Assembly: GCA_963576565.1 (NCBI GenBank)
Contig: OY755042.1
Span: forward strand, 3,586,112-3,650,111
DNA length: 64,000 bases
DNA from: Aspidapion aeneum
Lineage: Eukaryota > Arthropoda > Insecta > Coleoptera > Brentidae
Reading direction: 5' to 3'
Each line of letters opens with the position of its first letter. The stretch's first letter is position 1. Below are positions 54,848-64,000 of the stretch, piece after piece. The position numbers and the translations under genes are program-made. A model generated the notes under the pieces. That model searched no databases. It saw only the letters and a program-made list of their open reading frames with translations, and was not told the DNA's origin.

Positions 54848-57835
54848 GAAAAACATTTCCAAGCTAGTAAGAACCATTCATTTTGAAATTTGTATTGTAG
54901 AACTTGGCTTTACTTTTATCTCAATTCTTTTTACGGAATACCACTTTCGCGTACTTGGCTTTTTTTACATGAAATGTTTTTGTTATGATTTCACTGCTTT
55001 TTTAAAGGATTTGGATAATATTTAAGTTTTAAAGTAGTAAAATATACGGGATATTGTTCAAAACTTTTGCAATGCCTTATTAAAAATGTTTTTTTTTATA
55101 TTTTCCTATGGTTTTATCATAGTTCTTATCAGCCTTCTAAAGCTCAGCTCTCTAGTGTTCCTGGAAGTAGGCAATGTTAATTTTACTTAACTTTACATTT
55201 ATAGGGAAGGAAAGTAAATTAAAATCTTAGCGTTTTCTTCAAAAGCTCAGCTTTCTAGCGTTTCTGGAAGTGGAGAATGCTAATTTACATAACTTTACAT
55301 TTATAGGGAGGGAAGTTAATTAAACTTTGGGGTTTTTAATTTTCTTTTATAGTTTTATCATATTCCTATCGGCCTTCCAAATCTCAGCTCTCGAGCGTGT
55401 CTGGAAGTGGACAATGTTACTTTTCCACAATTTTACATTTATAGGGGAGGGAAGTAAATTAGAATTTTGGGGTGTTTTAATTTTTTCTATAGTTCTATCA
55501 TAGTTACTATCGGCCTTCCAAAGCTCAGCTCTCTAGCGTGTCCGGAAGTGGGCAATGTTACTTTTACATTACTTTACATTTATAGGGGAGGAAAGCAAAT
55601 TATAATTTTGGGGTTTTTAAATTTTTTTCTAGTTTTATCATAGCTCCTATCAGTTTGCCATTTCTGGAAGTGGGCAATGTTACATTTACATAACTTTACA
55701 TGTATAGGGGAGGGAAGTAAATTAGAATTTTGGGGTTTTTTGATTTTTTCCAGGGGTTTGGCAGACTTATGTTTGCCAAATTTCAGCTTTGTAGCATGTC
55801 TGGAAGTACAGTAGAATTTTGATGATCTATACATGAGTGAGTGAGTGAGTGAAAATTTCGAAGTTTTTTGAAATTTCGTAACTACTTCAGTACTTTTGGG
55901 AGTTCCATGAAACTAAAAATGAAGGGATTGTTAACTCCATGGAGATCTACGACTGTGCAAAGTTTGAGATTCGTAGTTCATTCCGAAGTAGAGTTTTAGA
56001 TAGGTCAAGTAATGTTTCAAGAAAAGATGGTACGGCGCGTGAACTTGGCGAGGCACGGCTGTGTCCTCAGATTTACCTCCTAAATAGTCAACCGCACCGT
56101 CAAATAAATGAAAAAACGCAAAAAAACGGAGTTAAAAACGGCAAAAACACCTTAAAATTACACGAACTCTGAATACAAACAAAGCAACTGGTCCGCTGGT
56201 GACGTAAGCAGACATTGTTCGTCTCGCTGAGCGACGCTAACATTAGTTAAATCGAAATAAGCAATCCTGTGTTTATAATCGTTGGACTAACCCTATGTTT
56301 TGTGGTTTAAGGTTTTAAATAAGTTAATATATTCTATTCAATAGGGACTTATTGGGTATTATAAGAGCCGGAATTAATACTGCCGCCATTATTAATGGAA
56401 AATAACAACTTTGAAAGATCAACTGTCAGCTTTCAATGGAAAACTGTTAGAATAGTGCCCGGCACAATTACTGCCTGGCTTTATTGCAATAAGTCCCTAT
56501 TAATCCAAAATTCTTCCATAAAAAAGGATGAATTTGAGTCAAAAATGATTCCTAGCAAACTTGAGCTCAGTTCAGGCTTTACCACCGCAAAAATTTTATT
56601 GATATATCTGGGAACAGGGCAGTGCCCCGCCAAGTTCGCGCGGAAACTGCTGTACCATCTTTTCTTGAAACATTTCAGCTAATATTTGAGCCATCTAAAA
56701 CTCTACTTTGGAATGAGCTATGAAACTCAAACACAGTCGTAAATCTCTATGGGACTGTCCTTAAATTATGTAACGCTCTAGGAGGGAAGGGGGGGGCCTT
56801 GCGTTACACTCAATGTTTTTTAAATGTTTTTACTTGAAAATGTGTCACAAGAGGGGAGGGGGGTTAAAAATCCTGAATTTTGGCGTTACATAATTTAAGG
56901 ATGTTCCCTATAGAGTTAACAATCCCTCCAAATTCCATAAAGTAGTAAAGTAGTTACGAAATTTGCAAAAACATTGAAATTGCCACTCACTCATCGAAAT
57001 TCTACTGTACTTCCAGACATGCTACAAAGCTGAAATTTGGCTCAGTGATAGAAATTGTGACCAAATCCTTGGAAAAAACCCCAAAATTCTAATTCACTCC
57101 CCTTCCCATACATGTAAAGTTATTTAAAAGTAACATTGCCCACTTCCAGAGGCACTAGAGAGCTGAGCATTGGCAGACTGATAAGAAATATGATAAAACT
57201 ATAGGAAAAATTTAAAAACCCCAACAATTTATTTTGCTTTGATCCCCTACAAATGTAAAGTTAAACTAAAGTTAAAAAACTATGATAAAACTACAAAAGA
57301 AAATTTAAAAACCCCAAATTTTAATTAAGTTCTCTCCCCAATAAATGTATAAAGTTATGTAAAAGTAACATTTTCCACTTCCAGAAACGCTAGAGAGCTG
57401 AGCTTTGGAAGACTGATAGGAAAAAATTTAAAAACATTAAAATTTTAATTTACTTTCCTGCCCTATAAATGTAAAGTTATGTAAAACTAAGATTGCCTAC
57501 TTCCAGGAACACTAGAGAGCTGAGCTTTAGAAGGAACTATGATAAAACCATAGGAAAATATTTTTAAAAAAATCTCAAAACTTTTAATAAGGAATTTCAA
57601 AAGTTTTGAGCAATATTCCTCATATTTTACTACTTTAAAACTTAAATATTATCCAAATTCTTTCAAAAAGGAGTGAAATCACAACAAAAACATTTCATGT
57701 AAAAAAAGCCAAGTACACAAAAGTGGTATTCCATAAAAAGAGTTGAGATAAAAGTAAAGCCAAGTTCTCCAATACAAATTTCAAAATGAAAAGTTCTTAC
57801 TAGTTTGGAAATGTTTTTCTAAATGAGACTTGCCA
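54848..57835. mobile_element. Full foldback element, 3 kb, with tandem-repeat arms
   Basis: AAACATTTCCAAGCTAGTAA at the left and TTACTAGTTTGGAAATGTTT at the right. Each arm (about 1.2-1.4 kb) has the same layers: end block, four to five ~130-bp tandem units (AGCTCAGCTCTCTAGCGTGT ... AAGTGGGCAATGTTACTTTT), then GAGT microsatellite remnants and a unique inner block. About 350 bp in the centre are unique, without a transposase. The plan is that of Drosophila Foldback/Galileo elements. A MITE (56745-56915) is inserted in the right arm. The right end lies 80 bp from the Kdm8 stop codon. Confidence 0.8.
56745..56915. mobile_element. Small MITE in the foldback arm
   Basis: CTGTCCTTAAATTATGTAAC and its inverse at about 56888-56910. 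The uninterrupted arm sequence is present at 55940. A second copy is at 63346-63500. Confidence 0.7.
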
Positions 57836-57914
57836 TTTCTTGATTTAACTAAGCTACTTAGGTATAGTTATAAAATATTTTTTTGAATAAAACAATCCTG
57901 TATTTTTCAGTATT

Positions 57915-57920
57915 TTTATT
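57915..57920 (-). terminator. Polyadenylation signal overlapping the Kdm8 stop codon
   Basis: AATAAA on the minus strand spans the stop TAA (57916-57918). No other AATAAA on that strand was seen before the foldback end at 57835, so the 3' UTR may be only 15-30 bases. Confidence 0.45.
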
Positions 57921-59178
57921 TCCACCAAAAACTAACAGAAAAACTTTTATCCAAAGCGGTGACATGGTGCCACCATTTTTCTGGAATAAAAAGCATTTCT
58001 CCTGGTCCTAATATACATTTAAACATAACGGCATGTTTAAATTCAGGAAATTTTCTTAAATCTACATTTAAAGGATCTACCTGGGCAGTATTAGACAACA
58101 TTTGATCTTTATGGGGATATAAAAATTCAGTATCTTCTGGAGAAAAAAGCAAAAGTCTTTTTGAACCAAAAACTTGCACTAGAATGTTATTTTTTGGATC
58201 TTGGTGCAAAGGAGATAAAGTTCCTTTTGGACCAAACCATGCATTAATGTCCACATCACAGCTTTCATCATAATTTAGACTGCAACAACAATATTCAGGC
58301 ACTCTAATATCTTCCCTAAGTTCTCTGATCTGGTCAAACAAATTATGTTGAGCTAAATAACCAATACCATCATCACTAGACAAGTAGAATTTTAAAATAT
58401 ATTCTTTTAAAGTCATTAACTTTTGTGACCAGTCTTGATCAGTATAACGAGTACCAATTTCTATTGGCACAGTTCTTTCACCTGCTACACTTAATAAATA
58501 ATTTAAGTCTTGCCATTTAGTTAACGCAGGCCAATGAGAGATGCAGTTTTTTAAAATCACAGGGATTTGAGGGATAAAGTAGTCTTTATTAAAAGTTTCA
58601 AGTGAAGGAATTTCTGATGAGGCAATTTTCTGACCTGGTAAATTTTCTAAATCAGAATAACATTCTGATAATTTGCGCTTTTTAAAATTATTATCAATAT
58701 TTGAACCACTAGTAACACTTTCATTGCCTTTAGCTCTTTCTACATTTATTTCTGTTTGTAACAACTTTGCTGTCTCTGTTAATAACTCTTGATTTAGTTC
58801 TAAAGGGGCACCAAGCAGCAAACCACGGTCTATACACTTTAAACAGTCTTTAAGTGTGTCTGTGTCCAACTGTAAGGTATTTTTTATAATCAAACCAGCT
58901 TTAACAAAACATGCAGTAGAAAAACTCCGCCGAGTTTTTATCGGAACTTCCGACCAGTGACCTGTATTTAAATCATTATGCAAGTAATCCAGGACTGTTT
59001 CTATTTTTAATAGCAAGCCTTCTGCCTGTTGGGGCTCATTAGGAACATTGTTAAGGCAGCTTAAAAGGCATGTTTTTAACGTTGCAAATACGTGAGGATT
59101 TGATATATTTTCGGCGAAGAACTCTTCTTTATCTTCAATTAAGGCAAGCAATTTATCAAAGAATGCTGAATTACACAT
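57916..59178 (-). CDS. Kdm8: JmjC oxygenase, KDM8/JMJD5 family, 420 aa
   Basis: A single uninterrupted frame. The C-terminal half is a JmjC domain. LHQD gives the iron ligands His325 and Asp327; KWWHHV gives His404. GSKRLLLFSP supplies Lys340, which fits the 2-oxoglutarate-binding lysine. The ending SFSVSFWWK matches the conserved family C-terminus. The N-terminal ~190 residues are helical, as in JMJD5, and a basic KKRK stretch sits in the linker. The length is close to the human protein (416). JMJD5 proteins are nuclear 2-oxoglutarate- and Fe(II)-dependent hydroxylases; arginyl hydroxylation is well supported and histone demethylase or protease roles are disputed. No introns; whether this is ancestral or a retrocopy cannot be decided here. 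Flanking DNA is all repeats. Confidence 0.93.
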   Translation of the reverse strand: MCNSAFFDKLLALIEDKEEFFAENISNPHVFATLKTCLLSCLNNVPNEPQQAEGLLLKIETVLDYLHNDLNTGHWSEVPIKTRRSFSTACFVKAGLIIKNTLQLDTDTLKDCLKCIDRGLLLGAPLELNQELLTETAKLLQTEINVERAKGNESVTSGSNIDNNFKKRKLSECYSDLENLPGQKIASSEIPSLETFNKDYFIPQIPVILKNCISHWPALTKWQDLNYLLSVAGERTVPIEIGTRYTDQDWSQKLMTLKEYILKFYLSSDDGIGYLAQHNLFDQIRELREDIRVPEYCCCSLNYDESCDVDINAWFGPKGTLSPLHQDPKNNILVQVFGSKRLLLFSPEDTEFLYPHKDQMLSNTAQVDPLNVDLRKFPEFKHAVMFKCILGPGEMLFIPEKWWHHVTALDKSFSVSFWWK

Positions 59179-59594
59179 ATTTTTCGATAAAAATTAGTAA
59201 AACTAAATTAACCTCACTTACCAAAAATTTCAAAACATCCCGCTCTTCGTAGATAAGAAAACTGGTTGGTTAATGTGAAATTTTCAAAGAACAAGAAAAG
59301 TTCGGCGGGAGCTGGGATTCCGGTATAATAAAAATTACTAAAGGCTTTTTTGCCAGATTTTTATGCTTACCTATCCATGGTTACTAGTCCTCTTCTTTTT
59401 TTTAGTGCATTAACAGCATACCGCTACAACACTATATACCAGAAAACTCTCCCCTCTTCGCATTCTAATAGTTCAAGTTATTGTAAAAATAAATTATAAG
59501 TTCATATCGTTTGATTTAAGCAGTTTAGTACAAATCTTATACCCTGTTTCCACCAATGCATGCCCACCCCGATTCAAAAACGCATCACGTCCAA
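59179..59594 (-). promoter_or_regulatory. Kdm8 upstream region
   Basis: About 400 bp free of recognised repeats between the Kdm8 ATG and repeat E. GTTCGGCGGGAGCTGGG near 59300 is the only GC-rich stretch. No TATA box was recognised. Confidence 0.35.
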
Positions 59595-60212
59595 ACGATT
59601 ATAAACACACAGGATTGCTTATTAGCTCGAATCTTTTAGAGGTAGGCGACGCCTTGCTTACGTCACTAGTGGACCTCTGCTCAGCGCGCTTCATTTAATA
59701 CACATTGCAATCATGAGTTTTTCCCGCTTCTTTCTTGTTTATTTACAAACAAATTTTTTATTCGTGATAGTAAATATAATTAATAATTTCATTCATTCAA
59801 AGCAAATGATTTGATAAATCAAGAGTTTGCTCCGAGAGCTGAGTTTTCCGACCAGACGATATGTTGGAGTTTCTCTTTTAAATAGTTGAAAGTTTTAGAC
59901 TAGAAGTAGGATTTTTTCTAAAAGTTTAATCAATTTAAATCATTAGATGTATTAATTATTGTTTTTGTTGCGGATATAATAAAATACACTTATTTTATGT
60001 AGTAACAAAAAGGTATTTATTTGATATTTCAGATCTAAATATGCAATATTTATTATATTATTATATCAAAAACCAGTCAGTTTGTGGAGAAAACAGCCAA
60101 ATAAGATGTGTTTTTCAACTTCTTATGCTATAAATCAACAGATTTTTATAAGTTTTTTTTTCTAATGATTTACATTGTTTGTGTTATGAGTTGTTTTTAT
60201 CCCACCCAGGCC
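59595..60212 (+). repeat. Dispersed repeat E, copy 2
   Basis: Collinear with 53838-54475, same orientation, a few small indels. It runs directly into an element A fragment. Confidence 0.75.
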
Positions 60213-60315
60213 CAGCCTAGGTACAAATATAAAATTAGGAAAGTGGTTTTTGAGTTACGCGTGTTGGTCGTCACAGACAGATATACAGACAGACGACGAC
60301 AAAAAAGTTCATTAG
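60213..60315 (-). mobile_element. Element A fragment
   Basis: GCCCAGCCTAGGTAC, TTGAGTTACGCGTGTTGGTC and the ACAGACAG tract match the inner part of element A in inverse orientation. No end hairpins. Confidence 0.65.
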
Positions 60316-60503
60316 CCTAGAATAGGTGCTGACGTTCACGGTCCGTAACCGTGGTTGACGTTCACCTCCGTACGCGAACACGATTACGAATGCGAATGAG
60401 AATCCAGTGGATGGCATGGATTCTAAAAGCATTTTGACTTTATAAAACAGTGTAGCCAACGTTAAAACAGCTGTCGCTGTCAATTAGTTTGCAACTGTCA
60501 AAG

Positions 60504-60563
60504 ATGAAGATGGCCGATGGTACAACAATTTTGCGGAGAAATCGGCCTGGCACAAAGGCTAAG
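60504..60563 (+). CDS. Possible first coding exon of an unidentified gene
   Basis: ATGAAGATGGCCGATGG... encodes MKMADGTTILRRNRPGTKAK and ends at AAG|GTACAG, a usable donor, in phase 0. Upstream, 60330-60500 is relatively CpG-rich and free of recognised repeats, which would suit a promoter. The start context (CAAAGATGA, then AAGATGG) is reasonable. No further exon could be joined inside the window, and I do not recognise the protein. If not spliced, the frame stops after 38 codons. Confidence 0.4.
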
Positions 60564-60822
60564 GTACAGCATAAGGCTCCTTGCCGTATTCTTTGCATGT
60601 CTTTTTCATCAAGTTTCTAAAAAATGTAGATGATAGTCGGCCCTAATTTAGGGTCTTTTTATAGCTTGGAATCAACAGAGATGCATACACTCTTCAGTAA
60701 AACTTTCATGGATTATCACTACTTATTAAACTTGTCTTTCGCGCTCCATATAAATGCAGGTTTATCCAGCAAAGCAGTAATTTACATCTTTAAAATCATA
60801 AACTTTTGCAAGTAAAAGTATA

Positions 60823-61049
60823 GGTTGGTTCAGCCTCGTAAATTACATTAGATTAAATTAACTTACCCTAAGCCAAATTAGACTAACTTAAGAGATTTTT
60901 TTGTAAGAAATGTGTTGTTTTTTACTTAGGAAGGTTCCTAAAGGCATAAAATAAGATGTTTACAGAAAAACGTACAGAGGTCCTCTTAATTTAATCTAGT
61001 TTGGCTTAGGGTAAGTTAATCTAATATAATTTATGAGGCTGAACCAACC
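60823..61049. mobile_element. 227-bp MITE with ~65-bp arms
   Basis: GGTTGGTTCAGCCTCGTAAA at the left, inverted at 61030-61049. The arms run through TTAACTTACCCTAAGCC and its inverse. Confidence 0.75.
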
Positions 61050-61442
61050 TTTATAAATTACACATTAAACATGTGTAAAACAGGATCTTGTCAGGTTTAG
61101 GTCCCATCTAACATTTTTTTAAACAAAATTGCAGAAATTTAGCTTTTTTTTTTGTTTAGAAAATGTTATTTTGTAAATTTATAATATAACATAATCTGAT
61201 CTAAACAGCCAGTTTAGGTTAGTTGTGATAAGAAAATTGTTATTTTCTGCATTTTACCAGCAGGAGAAGACCAATGTTTGCCAATTTTTAAAAAATTCAG
61301 TATAAATAAAAACAAAAGGAAAAAATCCAAGAAAAAAATATTTTCCCAGCTTACTTTAATCAGTTTATTTGTAAAACCTAATCACATGACACCCCAGTAA
61401 AAGTTTAAGCAGATAAAACTACAGGATGTTAAAGGATCCCTG

Positions 61443-61619
61443 CGAGGGGTGAACAGCTCTCACAATCAGTGTACACATTTCTCACAATCTTTACACAATC
61501 TTACCACAGTCCTTAACAATCTGTCACAATCCTACCACAATCCCTCACAATCTCTCTTAGCAAAGATTGTGGATTTTCACAATCAGTGTACACATTCTGG
61601 GTTAGCTGTTCACCCCTCG
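61443..61619. mobile_element. 177-bp MITE with CACAATC repeats and 8-bp target duplication
   Basis: Terminal CGAGGGGTGAACAGCT and complement; flanks GATCCCTG at 61435-61442 and 61620-61627. Inside are about eight CACAATCY units and a direct repeat CACAATCAGTGTACACATT near each end. Confidence 0.85.
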
Positions 61620-61627
61620 GATCCCTG

Positions 61628-63345
61628 GCTAATATAGAATTTTTCCGTGCAGCTAAAAAAAATTAAAACTTTGTTTGTTTGTCTTGGTTAGAGCAGTGTT
61701 GGCAGAATTGAAGGTTTTCTTTCAATATGAAAGGTTTTGAACAAAAATTTTGACTATTGCAGGTTCTTATTAGAATTTAAAGGATTTTGACTATTTTGGG
61801 GCAAAATTATATATTTTGTAAATATTTCAATAATTTTACCAAACTTATGTAGGTAGGTACGTAAATCTAAATACTTGATTTTTTTCTTTTTTAATTTTGG
61901 TTTTTATAATTTATAAACCTTTTATTTGTTTGGTATTTTCTTCCACTTTTATTAAAAAAATTTGTTCATGGTATAAAGTTTTTTTTTGGTTTCGTGTCGA
62001 CCACCCACCTGTTACTGTTTTAAATGATATAAAGTGTTTTTGTCATTTAGTTGAAGGAAAGTCTGGCAACACTGGGTTAAAGAAACCAATGGGTCAGGGA
62101 AATTTTTTGTGGCACTTTAAAATATTTAAAATTTTGAAAAAATAAATATGAATATTATAAGAGTTACCTACCTAGCTCATAAAATGTTTCATATTTAACA
62201 TCTCATTTTACTTTAATTTTCAAAAAAAAAACTCAAAAAATTACATGGTATCCAGACAGGGGGAGACAGGAGGAAGTTTCTTTACTAGATTTTTGATGAT
62301 TAATTTTTCCTTTCCTTAATGAGCATATTACTAAATATCTTAAGGTTATACATATGGTAATGGTAATGCTAATGTAATGTTAAAATAATTACAGTCAATA
62401 CTTTATTTGCAAATTTATTCCACTGAGCATCTACATATTCAAACAAGAAACTCAAGAGCAAAACACAAACCTTCATTTGAGGTTGTTTTCAGTTTATTGA
62501 AGTGCATGCACATTTACCGATTTTTAACAATCACAAGCACAAATGTTAGAAGTTTGCAAATCCAAATGTTTAAATTCTGTTTCTGATTGTGCTTGTGACT
62601 AATCATAAATTTTGGCTGAACAGGTTAATGCATTTTAATGTATTCAACTTTGTTGTGTTTGTGTTTCTGCTTGATTTTAATCATAAATATACATTTGAAA
62701 CTGAACTGCATCACACACTTTATGGTAATAATAACCCAACAAACAGGATGATGCACAATGCAAATCGAGTGCAGGTTGACTTTTTTAACACTACCCTAAG
62801 ATCATTAAAAAAAAAACATAGGGGAGTTATGTTCCCACATGAACACCTGTTAGTATAACGATTCCCAGATATTGAGTTTTGCTAGCTTTGCATTTTGTAT
62901 CTTATATATTGATGTGAAAAGTCATTTTGAGCATTGTTATTAACCAGCTTTTGCTACTGCTTATATTATACAAAATAAAAAGTTTTTAAATATAAATTTT
63001 CAATTTGAAAACTAGGGAACAAAGATAGAGTTTCACAAAATTCACACAGTAAGACCAAAATAAAATCTGTGATAAACTATATAATAATATATTTTTTAAG
63101 TAAAATATTTATTACATTTAGAACTAAAATTGTATACTTTATAAAAGAAACTTGTAATCAAATTTCTTAAATTGAATTTTTGATTTTTAAATGGGGAAAC
63201 CCGTAAATAAATCAGTAAAAAACAGTAAATTTCTGATTAATTAATGGGTAAATGAGGCATAAGGAGAACTCCCCTTAACTACTGTAATTCACACAAATTT
63301 TAGAGTGTTGCCAGAATTAGTTAATTTAATGTAGACATGGTAAGG
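61628..63345. other. No gene seen
   Basis: AT-rich; the short frames have no recognisable domain. If the 60504 exon is real, this may be its intron. Confidence 0.5.
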
Positions 63346-63500
63346 GCCTGTCCTTAAATTACATAACACTCTAGGGGGGAGGGGGGGTTTTGCCTTGTGT
63401 TACACTCAATTTTTTTTAAATGTGTTTTTTCTTGAAAATGCGTTACAAGGGGGAGGGGTGTGTCAAAAATCCTGAATTTTTATATTAAGGATGTTCCCCA
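63346..63500. mobile_element. Small MITE, second copy (family of 56745-56915)
   Basis: CTGTCCTTAAATTACATAAC, a G-rich segment, and TGTTACACTCAATTTTTTTT as in the first copy. The right end is degraded (TATATTAAGGATGTTCCCC). Confidence 0.65.
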
Positions 63501-64000
63501 ATGCCCTAAAGTTTTGATTACACTTTTAAAATTTTTCAAATGTATAAGTTTGCTTAAATATTAGGAGATGGGTGATGATGAATATCCCTGTAAATGTAAC
63601 TGTAGTTTTTGCAAACAAAAATTGTTTCACCATAATATATTGAACAATTATTCCAAAAATTCACAGTTTACCAAGGCACTGGGTTTTAATACAAAATTTT
63701 TTTTTTTGGCCTTGTTTTTTTCCTTTTTTAATATATTTTTTTATGATACATCAAAAACACCCAAGAAGCCATTACCTATCTAAAAATAACTTTATCTCTT
63801 TTTCTTAAAAAAATCAAAAACTCTTGTTTAATCACAAGGGATTGAGTTTCCTTGATAGGCATTCAGAGAATAATGCGACCATAGTTCTTTTGGGCAAAAT
63901 TGGGACACAGTGTTGCCATAATAAAAAATCTATATATTTAACTTTTTTAAGCCTCTCTTTTTCAACATTAAAGTTACTTTTTTTTTAAAAATCCCTACAC
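63501..64000. other. No gene seen
   Basis: AT-rich with T-runs. A 71-codon frame at 63568 starts with a cysteine-rich stretch (CKCNCSFCKQ) but shows no family match by eye. Confidence 0.45.

Noticed and set aside
56395..56682. 95-codon frame in the centre of the foldback element as its transposase
   Set aside because: No transposase motif, and the right half runs into the repeat arm.
1..64000. CRISPR arrays, bacterial operons, tRNA or rRNA genes
   Set aside because: No regularly spaced direct repeats with unique spacers, no clustered prokaryotic frames, and no tRNA or rRNA signature was recognised by eye; a tRNA scan could not be run.

Overview
The window is eukaryotic, AT-rich and crowded with repeats. 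It looks like an insect genome: it carries a complete multi-exon receptor of the insect gustatory family, a single-exon JMJD5/KDM8-type gene, Penelope-like retroelements, LINEs, and many hAT, mariner and pogo derived repeats. I cannot name the species; a large, repeat-rich beetle-like genome is only a guess. No bacterial operons, rRNA, tRNA or CRISPR arrays were seen.

Two host genes are well supported. (1) A gustatory receptor gene on the + strand runs from 23233 to 42533. It has six exons (23233-23506, 26909-27161, 29079-29205, 33998-34124, 38935-39029, 42243-42533). All acceptor and donor sites fit and all five intron phases agree, giving one uninterrupted 388-residue seven-helix protein ending in a TY-type gustatory receptor signature. 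Its last exon is followed by decaying tandem copies of itself. (2) A JmjC oxygenase gene (Kdm8/JMJD5) on the - strand, 57916-59178, is a single 420-codon reading frame with the iron-binding triad intact. A third, weaker candidate is a 60-nt first exon at 60504-60563 (+).

Layout. 1-15225: nested repeats, including three short elements with 8-bp target duplications, a Penelope fragment, a pogo/Tigger fragment, and an RNase H-bearing LINE at 13325-15098. 15490-23065: a composite inverted-repeat block holding a Penelope element, a LINE and a 2.8-kb hAT element that itself contains a hammerhead repeat and another Penelope copy. 23043-43427: the receptor gene; each intron is packed with foldback elements, MITEs, LINE pieces and two copies of a THAP-exon element. 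43995-57835: a LINE relic, a long-range inverted repeat pair (39118-40342 with 45003-46290), palindromic MITEs, tandem satellites, and a full 3-kb foldback element next to Kdm8. 57916-64000: Kdm8, a dispersed repeat, the candidate first exon, three small MITEs, and sequence with no recognised gene.

The most interesting theme is self-cleaving RNA. Three distinct hammerhead-type motifs are associated with Penelope-like elements or a 274-bp repeat. In one family the motif overlaps the stop codon of the reading frame. In another, two core positions have changed together in a way that keeps them paired. In a third, a palindromic repeat junction falls exactly at the predicted cleavage site.
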